In this document: piece by piece, positions 5,881 to 12,562 of the stretch
Position numbering within the stretch: position 1 is the stretch's first letter
Layout: every line of letters begins with the position of its first letter
Origin: a virus
IMG/VR virus record: IMGVR_UViG_3300042507_000745
Span: 1-25,013 of that record
Direction: 5' to 3' (one strand)
DNA length: 25,013 nucleotides
Translations under genes and position numbers: made by a program
The notes under the pieces: model-generated
The model's input: the letters and a program-made list of their open reading frames with translations, nothing else
What the model was told of the DNA's origin: nothing
Databases searched by the model: none

Positions 5881-7893
5881 TCAGAAAGCCTCTGAACTGG
5901 ACTTCAACCACACCCAACCAGAGCCTATGACAATCTTATTCACGGCTACAAGTCTCTCCCTTGCTCGTAGCCATGCTTTCTTAAAGGCTGCTTTATCATC
6001 CTCTGTACAGCCTTTCATGCCCCAAAACTCTGCTCTCCAATCGTCTAAAGCCACTCCATACCTACTAGTACCATCTACTTCACGATATGAGCCTTTAGCT
6101 TTAATTACTTTCATTAGCGAATCCATCTCAATCTTCTGATTTCCACCGCTACCAGCGTTGTTTTTGTTGCCTTGTGAGTTGCTACCCGCTATGTCTTGGT
6201 TATGCCTAATGGCTAGTGAAGTGGTAATTTCAAAGCCAAGAGATGAAGTCCCAATCTCAACCAGTACGACCTCAATGCCTACGACTATGGAGTCAGCACC
6301 ATCCTTTTGCTTAGATACAGTCAGGATTGCATTGCCAATAACTGACGTATCTGCCGAGTTGATGACTGAATCCTGACGCTGTATCTCAAGTTCAGTATCT
6401 ACAGCACCAAGCAGGGAACTGTGACCTCTGAGTCCCTTTATGTGTTTGCCTGAGTGGTGAATGACCATCAAGGCACAGTTGTAGAGTTGCTGCAGCTTTC
6501 CTGTTTGGGAGATAAAGCCGCCCATATCTTCTGAGGAATTCTCGTTGAAGTTGCCGCCACTCATACGCATCAAGGTATCTAAGATGATGATTTCAAGTGG
6601 TTCATCAATTTGCGCCACTAACTCGTTGATTGCGCTGGTTAAGGCATCAAAGTCTTCTTGGCTTGATCTGATGTTGATTTGCGCTCTGATGACGTACAGG
6701 TTTGCGCCATCTGGTGAGTTATTCTGTATTTTGCAAGCCTTGACCCTTGCGCCCATACCGCCATGCCCTTCACCTGATATGAACAATACAGCCCCTTTCT
6801 TGGGTATTTTGTAGCCCATCCATTCACGACCAGTAGCTATTGCCTCTGCCAAGTCCAAGGCTATGAATGACTTCCAACTGGCAGGGGGGGCAAAGAGGGC
6901 AACAAATGCTCGTTTGGGGATGATGGACTCCACCAACCACTCAACTGGTTCATCCTTGATTGAGTCCCAAGACTCGACAAGGAACTTAGACTTTGCGGCT
7001 TCTTCTTGTGAAGTCTCAGGACTCTCCAACAATCTTTGCGGAGTGTGAACCTCGGCTATTGACTCCACAACGGGACAGGCTTTGGCTATTTGCGCCAGCA
7101 AGGTTCTGCTGCCATCGTATCTATTGACCCACTCGTAAGCATCCTCTTTGGGGTTACTTAGGTTCAAGTCCAAGACCCTGACGCTCTTTGCAAATGGTAT
7201 GAGTGCCTCTGTAACCTTCTGAGCGTAATGCCAACCTACTAGGTCATTGTCAGGCACGATTACCACGTTGGCATCTTTAAAGTATTGGTTTAACTCATCG
7301 TTCCAACCACCAGCGCCAGCGTGGGAAGTGGTAACTACCACGCCCAAGCTGCCAAGGGCATCTGCCGCCTTTTCACCTTCAGTTATATAGACAACCCTAC
7401 CAGCGGCTGTTGCCTGTTGCAGATCGGGCAGTTTGTAGGGGACTATTCTGCAATCTCCCAACTTACCTACTCTTGTGCCATCGGGCATGACCCTCAAGGT
7501 CTTATATGTCTTGCCTTTAGAGTCAAAGGTCTTGAATCTTTGCTTGATGAATAGGCTGATGCCATCTTCATCGGTGTAGTGCCATTCATGCTCTAGCACT
7601 GGCGTAGAGATGAGTGGGATTGGTTTCATGGGTTTGATACTGTCGAGGTAGTCTGGTCTATCAGGTAATGCTGGCAGAAGTCCCATCTCTTTGATGGTAG
7701 AGAAAACTGTATGCTGGTCACAGCCGCCATGACACTTGAACAGGGGGTTGCCATCATCTGACATAGTTATGGACAGGCTTGGGTGCTTGTCTCCGTTACC
7801 TTGACCATGACTAGGTACGGGGCAACTAGCAAGGTAACCACCGCCTACTTTCTTTGCGTTACCCAGTATGGACGCTATTTCTTGTGCTGACAT
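5881..7893 (-). CDS. Primase-helicase (zinc finger, TOPRIM, RecA-like ATPase)
   Basis: This 670-aa protein has the order expected for a phage or plasmid primase-helicase. The N-terminal CHC2-like zinc site has Cys24, His29, Cys54 and Cys58 (CPVPSHG and KCHGGCD). The TOPRIM fold at about 167-225 shows VVYITEGEKAADAL with Glu172 and VIVPDND with Asp215 and Asp217. A RepA/DnaB-type RecA core follows, with Walker A APPASWKS (335-342), Walker B EIIILD (434-439) and HH at 479-480. Walker A is unusual in having APPASWKS where G-rich loops are common, but AAA_25/RepA-type proteins use such forms. It should make primers and unwind DNA at the phage fork. No strong ribosome site precedes the ATG at 7893. 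Confidence 0.9.
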   Translation of the reverse strand: MSAQEIASILGNAKKVGGGYLASCPVPSHGQGNGDKHPSLSITMSDDGNPLFKCHGGCDQHTVFSTIKEMGLLPALPDRPDYLDSIKPMKPIPLISTPVLEHEWHYTDEDGISLFIKQRFKTFDSKGKTYKTLRVMPDGTRVGKLGDCRIVPYKLPDLQQATAAGRVVYITEGEKAADALGSLGVVVTTSHAGAGGWNDELNQYFKDANVVIVPDNDLVGWHYAQKVTEALIPFAKSVRVLDLNLSNPKEDAYEWVNRYDGSRTLLAQIAKACPVVESIAEVHTPQRLLESPETSQEEAAKSKFLVESWDSIKDEPVEWLVESIIPKRAFVALFAPPASWKSFIALDLAEAIATGREWMGYKIPKKGAVLFISGEGHGGMGARVKACKIQNNSPDGANLYVIRAQINIRSSQEDFDALTSAINELVAQIDEPLEIIILDTLMRMSGGNFNENSSEDMGGFISQTGKLQQLYNCALMVIHHSGKHIKGLRGHSSLLGAVDTELEIQRQDSVINSADTSVIGNAILTVSKQKDGADSIVVGIEVVLVEIGTSSLGFEITTSLAIRHNQDIAGSNSQGNKNNAGSGGNQKIEMDSLMKVIKAKGSYREVDGTSRYGVALDDWRAEFWGMKGCTEDDKAAFKKAWLRARERLVAVNKIVIGSGWVWLKSSSEAF

Positions 7894-7913
7894 TAGGTAT
7901 CTTTATTCAAGGG

Positions 7914-7947
7914 ACAAAAAAACCAGAGTCTCCCCCGAAACTCTGGT
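7914..7947 (-). terminator. Rho-independent terminator between the SSB-like and primase-helicase genes
   Basis: On the minus strand ACCAGAGT (7947-7940) pairs with ACTCTGGT (7929-7922) across a G-rich loop and is followed at once by a run of six T (7921-7916). It begins 18 bases after the SSB-like stop and ends 20 bases before the primase-helicase start. No clear promoter lies in between, so read-through or antitermination would be needed to express the downstream genes. Confidence 0.75.
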
Positions 7948-7965
7948 GCTGTGGAGTGCTAGGGG

Positions 7966-8556
7966 TTAGCTAAACATCTCATCGTCATCAAGTGATGGTG
8001 CTGGCTTTGATGGTGCTGGTTTGCTAGGTGCGGGTTTAGATGGTGCTGGCGCAGAGAACTCAGGTTCTGCTTGCGATGCACCTTCTTGTAATGCCGCTGG
8101 TCTAGCTACCCAACCTGTGACAGTGAACTCAGGTACACGAGTGCTGCCCTTACCAACCTTTTCGGGGCGTGAGCCTGTATATTCAACCACGGGTAACTTA
8201 CCAGCATTAGCGCCAGCTTGCGCTTGCACTTGCTTGTACAGGAATTCCAAGCCCATGTTAGCCCCTGCACCGTTAGCACTAAATTCTGCGACTCCCATAG
8301 TCTTGTTGTAAAACGTAGCCTTGAAGCCACGCTTGAATTCGGGTGTAGGTTGTGCGCCTTTACGACCAAGAGACTCATCAGGTTGGAATTCAAAGATGCC
8401 AGTTGCAATAAGCATCCATCCAGTTTGCAAGCTCTCGTAGTCAAAGACGAATTTCTCTAAGACAAATTCACCATCTTGGTTTGTCCAAGCGTTTGCTTGG
8501 GGAGAGAAGCGGATGTAGTTTCCAGAGCCGCCAGAGTTTGAGAGGTTTAAATTCAT
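7966..8556 (-). CDS. Probable single-stranded DNA-binding protein (196 aa)
   Basis: The C-terminus is the clearest sign: a Pro/Ala/Ser linker with three PAPSK repeats (about residues 170-188) ends in LDDDEMFS, an acidic tip with a near-terminal Phe like those by which SSB proteins recruit partners. The N-terminal 150 residues have the beta-rich, aromatic look of an OB fold (GNYIRFSPQANAW, FDYESLQTGWMLIATGIFEF, TVTGWV). Size and place between the nuclease and primase-helicase fit phage SSB. A good AGGAAA site lies 6 bases before the ATG. A terminator follows. The family could not be confirmed without a search. Confidence 0.72.
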   Translation of the reverse strand: MNLNLSNSGGSGNYIRFSPQANAWTNQDGEFVLEKFVFDYESLQTGWMLIATGIFEFQPDESLGRKGAQPTPEFKRGFKATFYNKTMGVAEFSANGAGANMGLEFLYKQVQAQAGANAGKLPVVEYTGSRPEKVGKGSTRVPEFTVTGWVARPAALQEGASQAEPEFSAPAPSKPAPSKPAPSKPAPSLDDDEMFS

Positions 8557-8582
8557 TTGAAGTTTCCTGTTTAAAGTTTAAT

Positions 8583-8602
8583 GAAAAGTGGCTTATGCCA
8601 CA
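8583..8602 (-). terminator. Small hairpin with T-run after the nuclease gene
   Basis: On the minus strand GTGGC (8601-8597), loop ATAA and GCCAC (8592-8588) are followed by TTTTC. The 5-bp stem is short, so it is a weak terminator or an mRNA processing/stability element between the nuclease and SSB-like genes. Confidence 0.35.
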
Positions 8603-8626
8603 GGGTTGGGGGATTCGGGGTAGTGA

Positions 8627-9715
8627 TTATTGAGTCAAACCTTTGTCACGTGCAAGCGTTAATCCGCTAGATATGCGGGAAGTTAACGCTTCAAGGTTCG
8701 GCTTTTGGTCTTTTGTTAGCAGTTTCTCAGCTTGTGCAGGGGTGATGATTTCGGTCTTTGTTACTTGGCGAGCGTCAAGCCCCAAGGCTAGGAGTCCAGC
8801 ATAAGCCTCTTTCTCATCAGTCCACGACCTCAACGCTCGTTTAGGTTGCAGTTGCCAACCATCAATGACAGAGCCTGATTCCATGCGTTTTAAGGCGTGA
8901 TCTCGTACCGCCTTGATGTAGCCCTCAACCATGTCAAACTTAGTCAGCAAGACGCTGATTTGACCCTCTGTGAGCATCTCTACAGGCGGTGCAGTGGCAA
9001 CTACTTCAGCAATGTTTGCTTGTGCAGGGCAGATAGTTCTAGCGTTGCAGTATTGGCAAGCAGAGTCCGAGGGTACGGGTTGGAACAGTGGGTTGGTTGC
9101 ATTGTCAATGGCAGGGACAAGAACGTAGTGTTCCCAATCAACTAGTTCTTGCGTTGTCATTGAGTGCTTGCGAGTCTCACCATGATGGGGTTGAATAATC
9201 CATAACTCGACAGTATCAATGTCTTTGTAGAGTTGCTCACCTTCCAGTGCAGCCAATGCGTAAAGACGTAGCTGGTCATTGTCTTCACTGACGTAGCCTC
9301 TACCAGTTTTCAGGTCTGCAATGATTAGCTTGCGCTTCTTCTTACTGATGCCGATTACGTCTGTAGTACCGCCTACCTTGACCTTGTTTGTGTCTTGGTA
9401 AGGCAGGAACTTCTCGACTATCACGCTACCCTTACCCAGTTCATCTTCCATAGCCCAAATAGCTTTCAGATGCTCAAGCGCCATTTCACAGTTTTCCTCA
9501 GTCATGGTGATACCTTCCACGACTGCACCGATTGACTTCATGGGGTCAGAATCCAACTGAAAGCAAGTCTCTGCCAAGGCATGAATGGCAGTCCCGATCT
9601 TTGCCGCCTCGCCGCCTTCCACGTATGGCATGAGTGCTGAGAGTCTGGCAGAGGCGGGACAGGCAATCCATCGGGATGCCGCTGATGCTCTAAGGTTTAA
9701 TTGTTTGATTGCCAT
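8627..9715 (-). CDS. PD-(D/E)XK nuclease of the DUF2800 / RecB-Cas4-like type
   Basis: This 362-aa protein has the RecB-family nuclease signature. GTAIHALAETCF (His45, Glu49) supplies the early motif, GGTTDV gives Asp119, IIADLKTGRG gives Asp134 and Lys136, and NDQLRLYALAAL gives Gln148. Four cysteines suited to an iron-sulfur cluster are present: Cys19 (WIACPAS) and Cys220, 223 and 229 (ACQYCNARTICPA), as in Cas4/AddB-like enzymes and the phage DUF2800 family. It probably trims DNA ends in recombination or replication, working with the SSB-like protein next door. All expected catalytic residues are present. Exonuclease polarity cannot be told from sequence. Confidence 0.88.
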   Translation of the reverse strand: MAIKQLNLRASAASRWIACPASARLSALMPYVEGGEAAKIGTAIHALAETCFQLDSDPMKSIGAVVEGITMTEENCEMALEHLKAIWAMEDELGKGSVIVEKFLPYQDTNKVKVGGTTDVIGISKKKRKLIIADLKTGRGYVSEDNDQLRLYALAALEGEQLYKDIDTVELWIIQPHHGETRKHSMTTQELVDWEHYVLVPAIDNATNPLFQPVPSDSACQYCNARTICPAQANIAEVVATAPPVEMLTEGQISVLLTKFDMVEGYIKAVRDHALKRMESGSVIDGWQLQPKRALRSWTDEKEAYAGLLALGLDARQVTKTEIITPAQAEKLLTKDQKPNLEALTSRISSGLTLARDKGLTQ

Positions 9716-9921
9716 GATGCTCTTTCAATGTGATGGTTTTCAATGAGTAACTGATAGGCTAATTTGCGTATCTCATTTGAGACTGCATGACCCAAGTCAT
9801 CGGGGTCTAGCAGACGCTTAATGAAGACTACAGTCTGCTGGTTCTGCCTACGCTCTTGATCTAGCTGTGAGCCTAGCCAAACGATATGCTCACGCAAGGT
9901 TTGCCGTTCTTTGTCATCCAT
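9697..9921 (-). CDS. Small unknown helical protein (74 aa)
   Basis: Not recognised. The protein is highly charged and helical (MDDKERQTLREHIVWLGSQL, then FIKRLLDPDDLGHAVSNEIR), likely coiled-coil at the N-terminus. It overlaps the RuvC-like gene by 8 bases (ATGGATGA) at its start and the nuclease gene by 19 bases at its end, so it is translated within a tight replication/recombination operon. No catalytic motif is seen. Confidence 0.7.
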   Translation of the reverse strand: MDDKERQTLREHIVWLGSQLDQERRQNQQTVVFIKRLLDPDDLGHAVSNEIRKLAYQLLIENHHIERASWQSNN

Positions 9922-10405
9922 GCCTCAACCCCCAAGCTGCTATCAATGCCGCATCAGCCCTGCCATCGTCTTTGACTCGTTTGAACAGGTCAACATTCCA
10001 AGGGAAGACTTCCATTGCTCTAGCCCTAGCGCCATCCTTGCCCCCTGAGACTCCCATAGCTTTCTGCCAAACTTGTGGAGTAACGAGAGTGGACTTGATT
10101 GATCTAGCCGCTATAACGCCTTCTATAGCCCCTAGAGAGCGCCCAAATGAGAACACGCTTGTTACCCCCTGCCCACTCATTGCAAACACCTTCTCGATGT
10201 ACGCTTCTGTAGGCTTAAACAGATCAAGTATTTCAATCAGTTCAGGGATGCTGATCTGCCTCTTGGCTTTGCCATTGCGATCTAAGGTGACTGTTGGCAT
10301 ATCGACTACACCTGTGAGAGTCTCGCCTTGCATCATCGCAATAGCCCCATTCAAGCCAACGTCAATGCCAATGATTCGGCGTGGTGTAAAGACTGTAGTG
10401 GTCAT
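9914..10405 (-). CDS. RuvC-like Holliday junction resolvase
   Basis: The 163-aa product has the RNase H-like resolvase layout. IIGIDVGLNGAIA carries the first catalytic Asp (Asp15), EAYIEKVFAM the Glu (Glu71), and DDGRADAALIAAWGL the C-terminal acidic residues (Asp147 and Asp151), matching the length and spacing of RuvC-type proteins. A conserved SFGRSLGAIEG helix follows the Glu motif as in RuvC. It should cut four-way junctions made during replication or recombination and help clear concatemer branches before packaging. It overlaps the HTH gene by 4 bases (ATGA). Confidence 0.9.
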   Translation of the reverse strand: MTTTVFTPRRIIGIDVGLNGAIAMMQGETLTGVVDMPTVTLDRNGKAKRQISIPELIEILDLFKPTEAYIEKVFAMSGQGVTSVFSFGRSLGAIEGVIAARSIKSTLVTPQVWQKAMGVSGGKDGARARAMEVFPWNVDLFKRVKDDGRADAALIAAWGLRHG

Positions 10406-10629
10406 TCTGCACCCCCATTTAAAGCCATCAGACGCTGCTGAATTAGGGAATCTACCGATTCCTCTAGCCGTTGTATTGAAGTCACGAGTGGTATGGTTCT
10501 ACCAGTTGCATAGCGACTAACTTGTGATGGGTCAAAGCCAGCATGACGGGCAACATCGGTGATGGTGTAGCCAGCCTTTTCAGCCTTTTCCCTAATGTTT
10601 TCAATGGTTTGCATGGTTGGAGTGTTCAT
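10402..10629 (-). CDS. Cro/CI-type helix-turn-helix regulator (75 aa)
   Basis: The ATG at 10629 is chosen; a TTG two codons upstream is possible. The core NIREKAEKAGYTITDVARHAGFDPSQVSRYATGRTIP is an XRE-family HTH (helices 2 and 3: TITDVARHAG and PSQVSRYA). The rest is a short dimer-type tail. There is no clear ribosome site; a -10-like TAGAAT ends 9 bases before the ATG, so the mRNA could be nearly leaderless, as for lambda cI from PRM. It is first in the leftward block and divergent from the rightward genes, so it likely controls both. Confidence 0.85.
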   Translation of the reverse strand: MNTPTMQTIENIREKAEKAGYTITDVARHAGFDPSQVSRYATGRTIPLVTSIQRLEESVDSLIQQRLMALNGGAE

Positions 10630-10637
10630 AGCCAAGG

Positions 10638-10667
10638 ATTCTAGGGAACATTGGATTAATAAGTCAA
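10638..10667 (-). promoter_or_regulatory. Leftward promoter 2 for the HTH gene (possibly leaderless)
   Basis: Minus strand TTGACT at 10667-10662, 18-base spacer, TAGAAT at 10643-10638. The predicted start site would fall about 2 bases before the ATG at 10629. The -35 lies inside the operator-like dyad at 10651-10667. Confidence 0.45.
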
Positions 10668-10736
10668 GTGCTATCTGATTAAATACCCTACTGAAATGTG
10701 TGGGATTAAATATAGGGGGGTTGATTACTTAGTCAA
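10651..10736. promoter_or_regulatory. Operator-like repeats in the divergent control region
   Basis: GATTAATAAGTCAA (10654-10667) and GATTACTTAGTCAA (10723-10736) are near-identical direct repeats, each embedded in an imperfect dyad (for example TTGATTACTTAGTCAA, 12 of 16 symmetric). A second pair, GATTAAATA, lies at 10677-10685 and 10704-10712. The sites overlap all three -35 elements, as expected for binding by the neighbouring HTH protein. Confidence 0.55.
10709..10736 (-). promoter_or_regulatory. Leftward promoter 1
   Basis: Minus strand TTGACT at 10736-10731, 16-base spacer, TATATT at 10714-10709. This is a good sigma70-type promoter about 80 bases before the HTH gene. Its -35 lies inside the operator-like dyad at 10721-10736. 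Confidence 0.55.
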
Positions 10737-10748
10737 CGAGCGTATGAT
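10721..10748 (+). promoter_or_regulatory. Rightward promoter for the small-gene block
   Basis: Plus strand TTGATT at 10721-10726, 16-base spacer, TATGAT at 10743-10748, one mismatch from the -10 consensus. The transcript would start near 10755 and reach the AGGAG site at 10772 and the ATG at 10784. Its -35 shares the dyad at 10721-10736 with leftward promoter 1. Confidence 0.6.
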
Positions 10749-10783
10749 TGGCAACTGTCAGCAACCCAAACAGGAGAATTGAA

Positions 10784-11050
10784 ATGACAAACGAATATGG
10801 CGAAATTTTTATGAACTTTCTTGGCACTGGTGTACTTGATTCCAAAAGTCGTGAGATTGGATATGTTGTATCGTTTCGTGACAATGGCACAGACTTTCGT
10901 GCATATGTTCAAAACACACGATTGATTAATGGTGAGTGGAAAGAGTTTGGAGTGCAACAACGCAGTAAGTCTTTCCCATCTCAGGCAGTTGCAACCGCAT
11001 GGGCTTATGCCACTGCTAAAGATCGCATTAACAAAGTTCGCTCTATCTAA
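10784..11050 (+). CDS. Unknown early protein, first rightward gene (88 aa)
   Basis: The ATG at 10784 has an ideal AGGAG site (10772-10776), so the longer frame starting upstream is not used. The product (MTNEYGEIFMNFLGTGVLDS..., then GYVVSFRDNGTDFRAYVQNTR, SFPSQAVATAWAYATAKDRI) is mixed beta/alpha and soluble with no known motif that I recognise. As the first gene behind the rightward promoter it holds the Cro position, but it shows no HTH. It is probably an early host- or phage-interaction protein; function unknown. Confidence 0.75.
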   Translation: MTNEYGEIFMNFLGTGVLDSKSREIGYVVSFRDNGTDFRAYVQNTRLINGEWKEFGVQQRSKSFPSQAVATAWAYATAKDRINKVRSI

Positions 11051-11057
11051 ACCCAAC

Positions 11058-11071
11058 GGGGCGCAAGCCCC
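11058..11071 (+). terminator. GNRA-loop hairpin GGGGC-GCAA-GCCCC
   Basis: A 5-bp G/C stem closed by a GCAA tetraloop lies 7 bases after the first rightward stop, followed by ATCTTTC instead of a T-run. It may be a weak terminator or an mRNA stabiliser or processing element before the AAAGGAG site of the next gene. Confidence 0.35.
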
Positions 11072-11099
11072 ATCTTTCAGCCTTAAAGGAGAATTGAAG

Positions 11100-11429
11100 A
11101 TGTTGACTCAAATGCCATTAATTGATTTGCATATCATGTCTGAAAATGATGAATTACCAAATAATGTTGGATTCAAAATTGTTGGTGGGCGTACTATTTA
11201 CAAATACATTGGATGGATGTGGAGACAATCTGATAAACAGATTTATCTAAATAAACACGATTGGTTTGTAGACAATGAAGAACGATCAAGACGCTACTTG
11301 TCTGATGATACTTTGATTGAAATTATCCCATTACAAAACTTAACTCAAACACTTTCATTCAACCACAACGCACCCTACAACGCTGAGTTTTTAGGCGCAC
11401 AACCCGCCCGTGCTGGTCAAGACTATTAA
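11100..11429 (+). CDS. Unknown early protein (109 aa)
   Basis: Start ATG at 11100 follows a strong AAAGGAG (11085-11091). The frame is open upstream, but that stretch overlaps the first gene and lacks a ribosome site. The protein has hydrophobic beta stretches (VGFKIVGGRTIYKYIGWMWR) and charged segments (KHDWFVDNEERSRRYLSDD). It ends HNAPYNAEFLGAQPARAGQDY. No family recognised, no signal peptide. Confidence 0.72.
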   Translation: MLTQMPLIDLHIMSENDELPNNVGFKIVGGRTIYKYIGWMWRQSDKQIYLNKHDWFVDNEERSRRYLSDDTLIEIIPLQNLTQTLSFNHNAPYNAEFLGAQPARAGQDY

Positions 11430-11441
11430 AGGAGCAACAAC

Positions 11442-11528
11442 ATGAAAGAAACAATCCCCGACATTCTCGCCGCCGTTGCTATCGGCATCGGTCTAGCCGT
11501 ACTCTTAGCAGCTTGGTGGTCAACATGA
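11442..11528 (+). CDS. 28-aa single-pass membrane micro-protein
   Basis: ATG at 11442 with AAAGGAG 9 bases upstream. The product starts MKETIPDILAAVAIGIGLAV and ends LLAAWWST, almost entirely one hydrophobic helix with a Trp pair at the end. The stop overlaps the next start (ATGA at 11525). The good ribosome site and coupling argue for a real gene. Small early membrane proteins of phages often act on host membrane processes, but no role is shown. Confidence 0.65.
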   Translation: MKETIPDILAAVAIGIGLAVLLAAWWST

Positions 11529-11707
11529 CTGATGAAGAACAACAAGCCTTTCCTGACGGAATACTTAACCAAGACGGCATGACCTTGCGTGACTACTTTG
11601 CGGCAAAGGCGATGCAAGCATTAATCGACAAAGAGGCTTTCTTTGATGATGTTGCGGAAAGCGCTTACAAAGTAGCAGACCATATGCTGAGAGTGAGGGA
11701 GCAATGA
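11525..11707 (+). CDS. Unknown small protein with MTLRDYFAAKAMQAL motif (60 aa)
   Basis: Starts at the ATGA overlap with the 28-aa gene (MTDEEQQAF). The segment MTLRDYFAAKAMQALI followed by a helix ending AYKVADHMLRVREQ is a module I recall from many small phage and prophage proteins of unknown function. It is acidic and soluble, and coupled by ATGA to the next gene. Confidence 0.75.
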   Translation: MTDEEQQAFPDGILNQDGMTLRDYFAAKAMQALIDKEAFFDDVAESAYKVADHMLRVREQ

Positions 11708-11955
11708 CCGACCTTCAAAACTTCTGCCAAGAGCATCGGTCAATGGAAGACCTTGTAGAGGCTGGCTACAAGCCTAATAGCGTCTATAGCGCCGTTAAAC
11801 GCAAGGAGTTAACCAATACCAAGGCAACTGACGATTGGGGGCGCAAGCTGCATGGCAAGGGTCTGTTCCTGTCTACAGTCACAGTTGAGCCAATCAGTTT
11901 TGCCGCCTTGAAATCGGCATGGTATAGCCCACAACCACAAGGAGAAACAACATGA
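11704..11955 (+). CDS. Small protein with possible helix-turn-helix (83 aa)
   Basis: Starts at an ATGA overlap. MEDLVEAGYKPNSVYSAVKRKEL looks like the two recognition helices of a winged or simple HTH. The rest (KATDDWGRKLHGKGLFLST, AALKSAWYSPQP) is not diagnostic. It could be a small DNA-binding accessory regulator of the early block. Low certainty on function; good certainty that it is coding from coupling on both sides. Confidence 0.7.
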   Translation: MTDLQNFCQEHRSMEDLVEAGYKPNSVYSAVKRKELTNTKATDDWGRKLHGKGLFLSTVTVEPISFAALKSAWYSPQPQGETT

Positions 11956-12218
11956 GCATCGCATCAGAAATCACCGAACTGATAAACCGCATAGCGCCAG
12001 CTAAAGGCATTGCTGGCGGCTTTATGAGCCGTGACGAGATCATTCAACTCATTGACAAGGTTGCCAATGATGCCGTTGCTATCGGCTGGATTCATGGCGA
12101 GGTCATGACCAGAAAGCGTATGGAGAAGAAACTTGAATTGATGGAGCAGGAAATGACCATCATCAAGGAGCAGATGAAGTCCCTTGAACTTGATCTGTTA
12201 GTGGCAGCAAGTAAATGA
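11952..12218 (+). CDS. Small coiled-coil protein (88 aa)
   Basis: Starts at an ATGA overlap with a GGAG site upstream. The C-terminal half (about residues 50-85, RKRMEKKLELMEQEMTIIKE) is a long heptad-like helix. The N-terminal half holds short hydrophobic helices (EITELINRIAP, EIIQLIDKVAND). No enzyme motif. Probably an oligomeric adaptor or inhibitor, function unknown. Confidence 0.7.
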   Translation: MSIASEITELINRIAPAKGIAGGFMSRDEIIQLIDKVANDAVAIGWIHGEVMTRKRMEKKLELMEQEMTIIKEQMKSLELDLLVAASK

Positions 12219-12562
12219 ATACGCTCATCAAGTTTGTCATTGCCGCTGCTTGTGCTGTGGCTCTGATGTACTTTGATTCTCTAGACAACAAACCAAAGGA
12301 GAAAACAAATGTGGGAAACAGCCATTTGGGTAGCCGTAATGGGGCTTACAGGGTTCGCATTGGGAATTTGCGTCTGCATCGGGTTTGTGTTGCACCTACT
12401 AAGCAAGGAACAAGACGAGTAGTGAAGTGTCCAACTTGCAATTGGGTGAGAACACCTGACAACCGCTATATGTGCAAGAAGATTGAAAGAATCATTCTTG
12501 CGACTCAAATCAAGAAAAGGAAAAAGCATGGGATGGAGAGAATTGACAACCAAGTACGTTAA
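12215..12562 (+). CDS. Composite reading frame: membrane-anchored start joined to a Cys-motif tail (115 aa)
   Basis: The frame opens at an ATGA overlap and is unbroken. Residues 1-33 look real (MNTLIKFVIAAACAVALMYF, one membrane helix, then a charged tail). Residues 34-69 are Arg-rich with no structure and lie exactly where another frame encodes a convincing membrane protein (12309-12422). Residues 70-115 (KCPTCNWVRTPDNRYMCKK...) look like a zinc-ribbon-type protein that could start by itself at GTG 12422. Either this is a true fusion or the first gene has lost its stop. The single-ORF reading is the less likely one. Confidence 0.5.
   Translation: MNTLIKFVIAAACAVALMYFDSLDNKPKEKTNVGNSHLGSRNGAYRVRIGNLRLHRVCVAPTKQGTRRVVKCPTCNWVRTPDNRYMCKKIERIILATQIKKRKKHGMERIDNQVR
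12309..12422 (+). CDS. 37-aa membrane micro-protein overprinted in another frame
   Basis: ATG at 12309 follows an AAAGGAG site with good spacing. The product starts MWETAIWVAVMGLTGFALGI and ends HLLSKEQDE: a clean single-pass membrane helix with charged tail. It lies out of frame inside the 115-aa composite frame. Its TAG stop overlaps GTG at 12422 (TAGTG), a coupling point for the Cys-motif protein. Confidence 0.6.
   Translation: MWETAIWVAVMGLTGFALGICVCIGFVLHLLSKEQDE
12422..12562 (+). CDS. Possible separate Cys-motif protein with GTG start (46 aa)
   Basis: If started at GTG 12422, coupled by TAGTG to the upstream micro-gene, the product begins MKCPTCNWVRTPDNRYMCKK and ends in a Lys/Arg-rich tail (QIKKRKKHGMERID). 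Cys3, Cys6 and Cys18 suggest half of a metal site; no clear fourth ligand except perhaps His36. A basic tail suits nucleic-acid binding. This is the alternative to translation as part of the 115-aa frame. Confidence 0.5.
   Translation: MKCPTCNWVRTPDNRYMCKKIERIILATQIKKRKKHGMERIDNQVR

Noticed and set aside
5804-6139. 111-aa plus-strand frame opposite the primase-helicase end and the repeat array
   Set aside because: Low-complexity translation of the repeat array, no ribosome site, antisense to a well-supported gene.
9867-10520. 217-aa plus-strand frame opposite the RuvC-like gene
   Set aside because: It is a shadow of the resolvase and HTH genes, has no family features, and the minus-strand genes have full catalytic motifs.
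10733-11056. 107-aa minus-strand frame opposite the first rightward gene
   Set aside because: Cys-rich, no ribosome site, and the opposite gene has an ideal AGGAG start and promoter.
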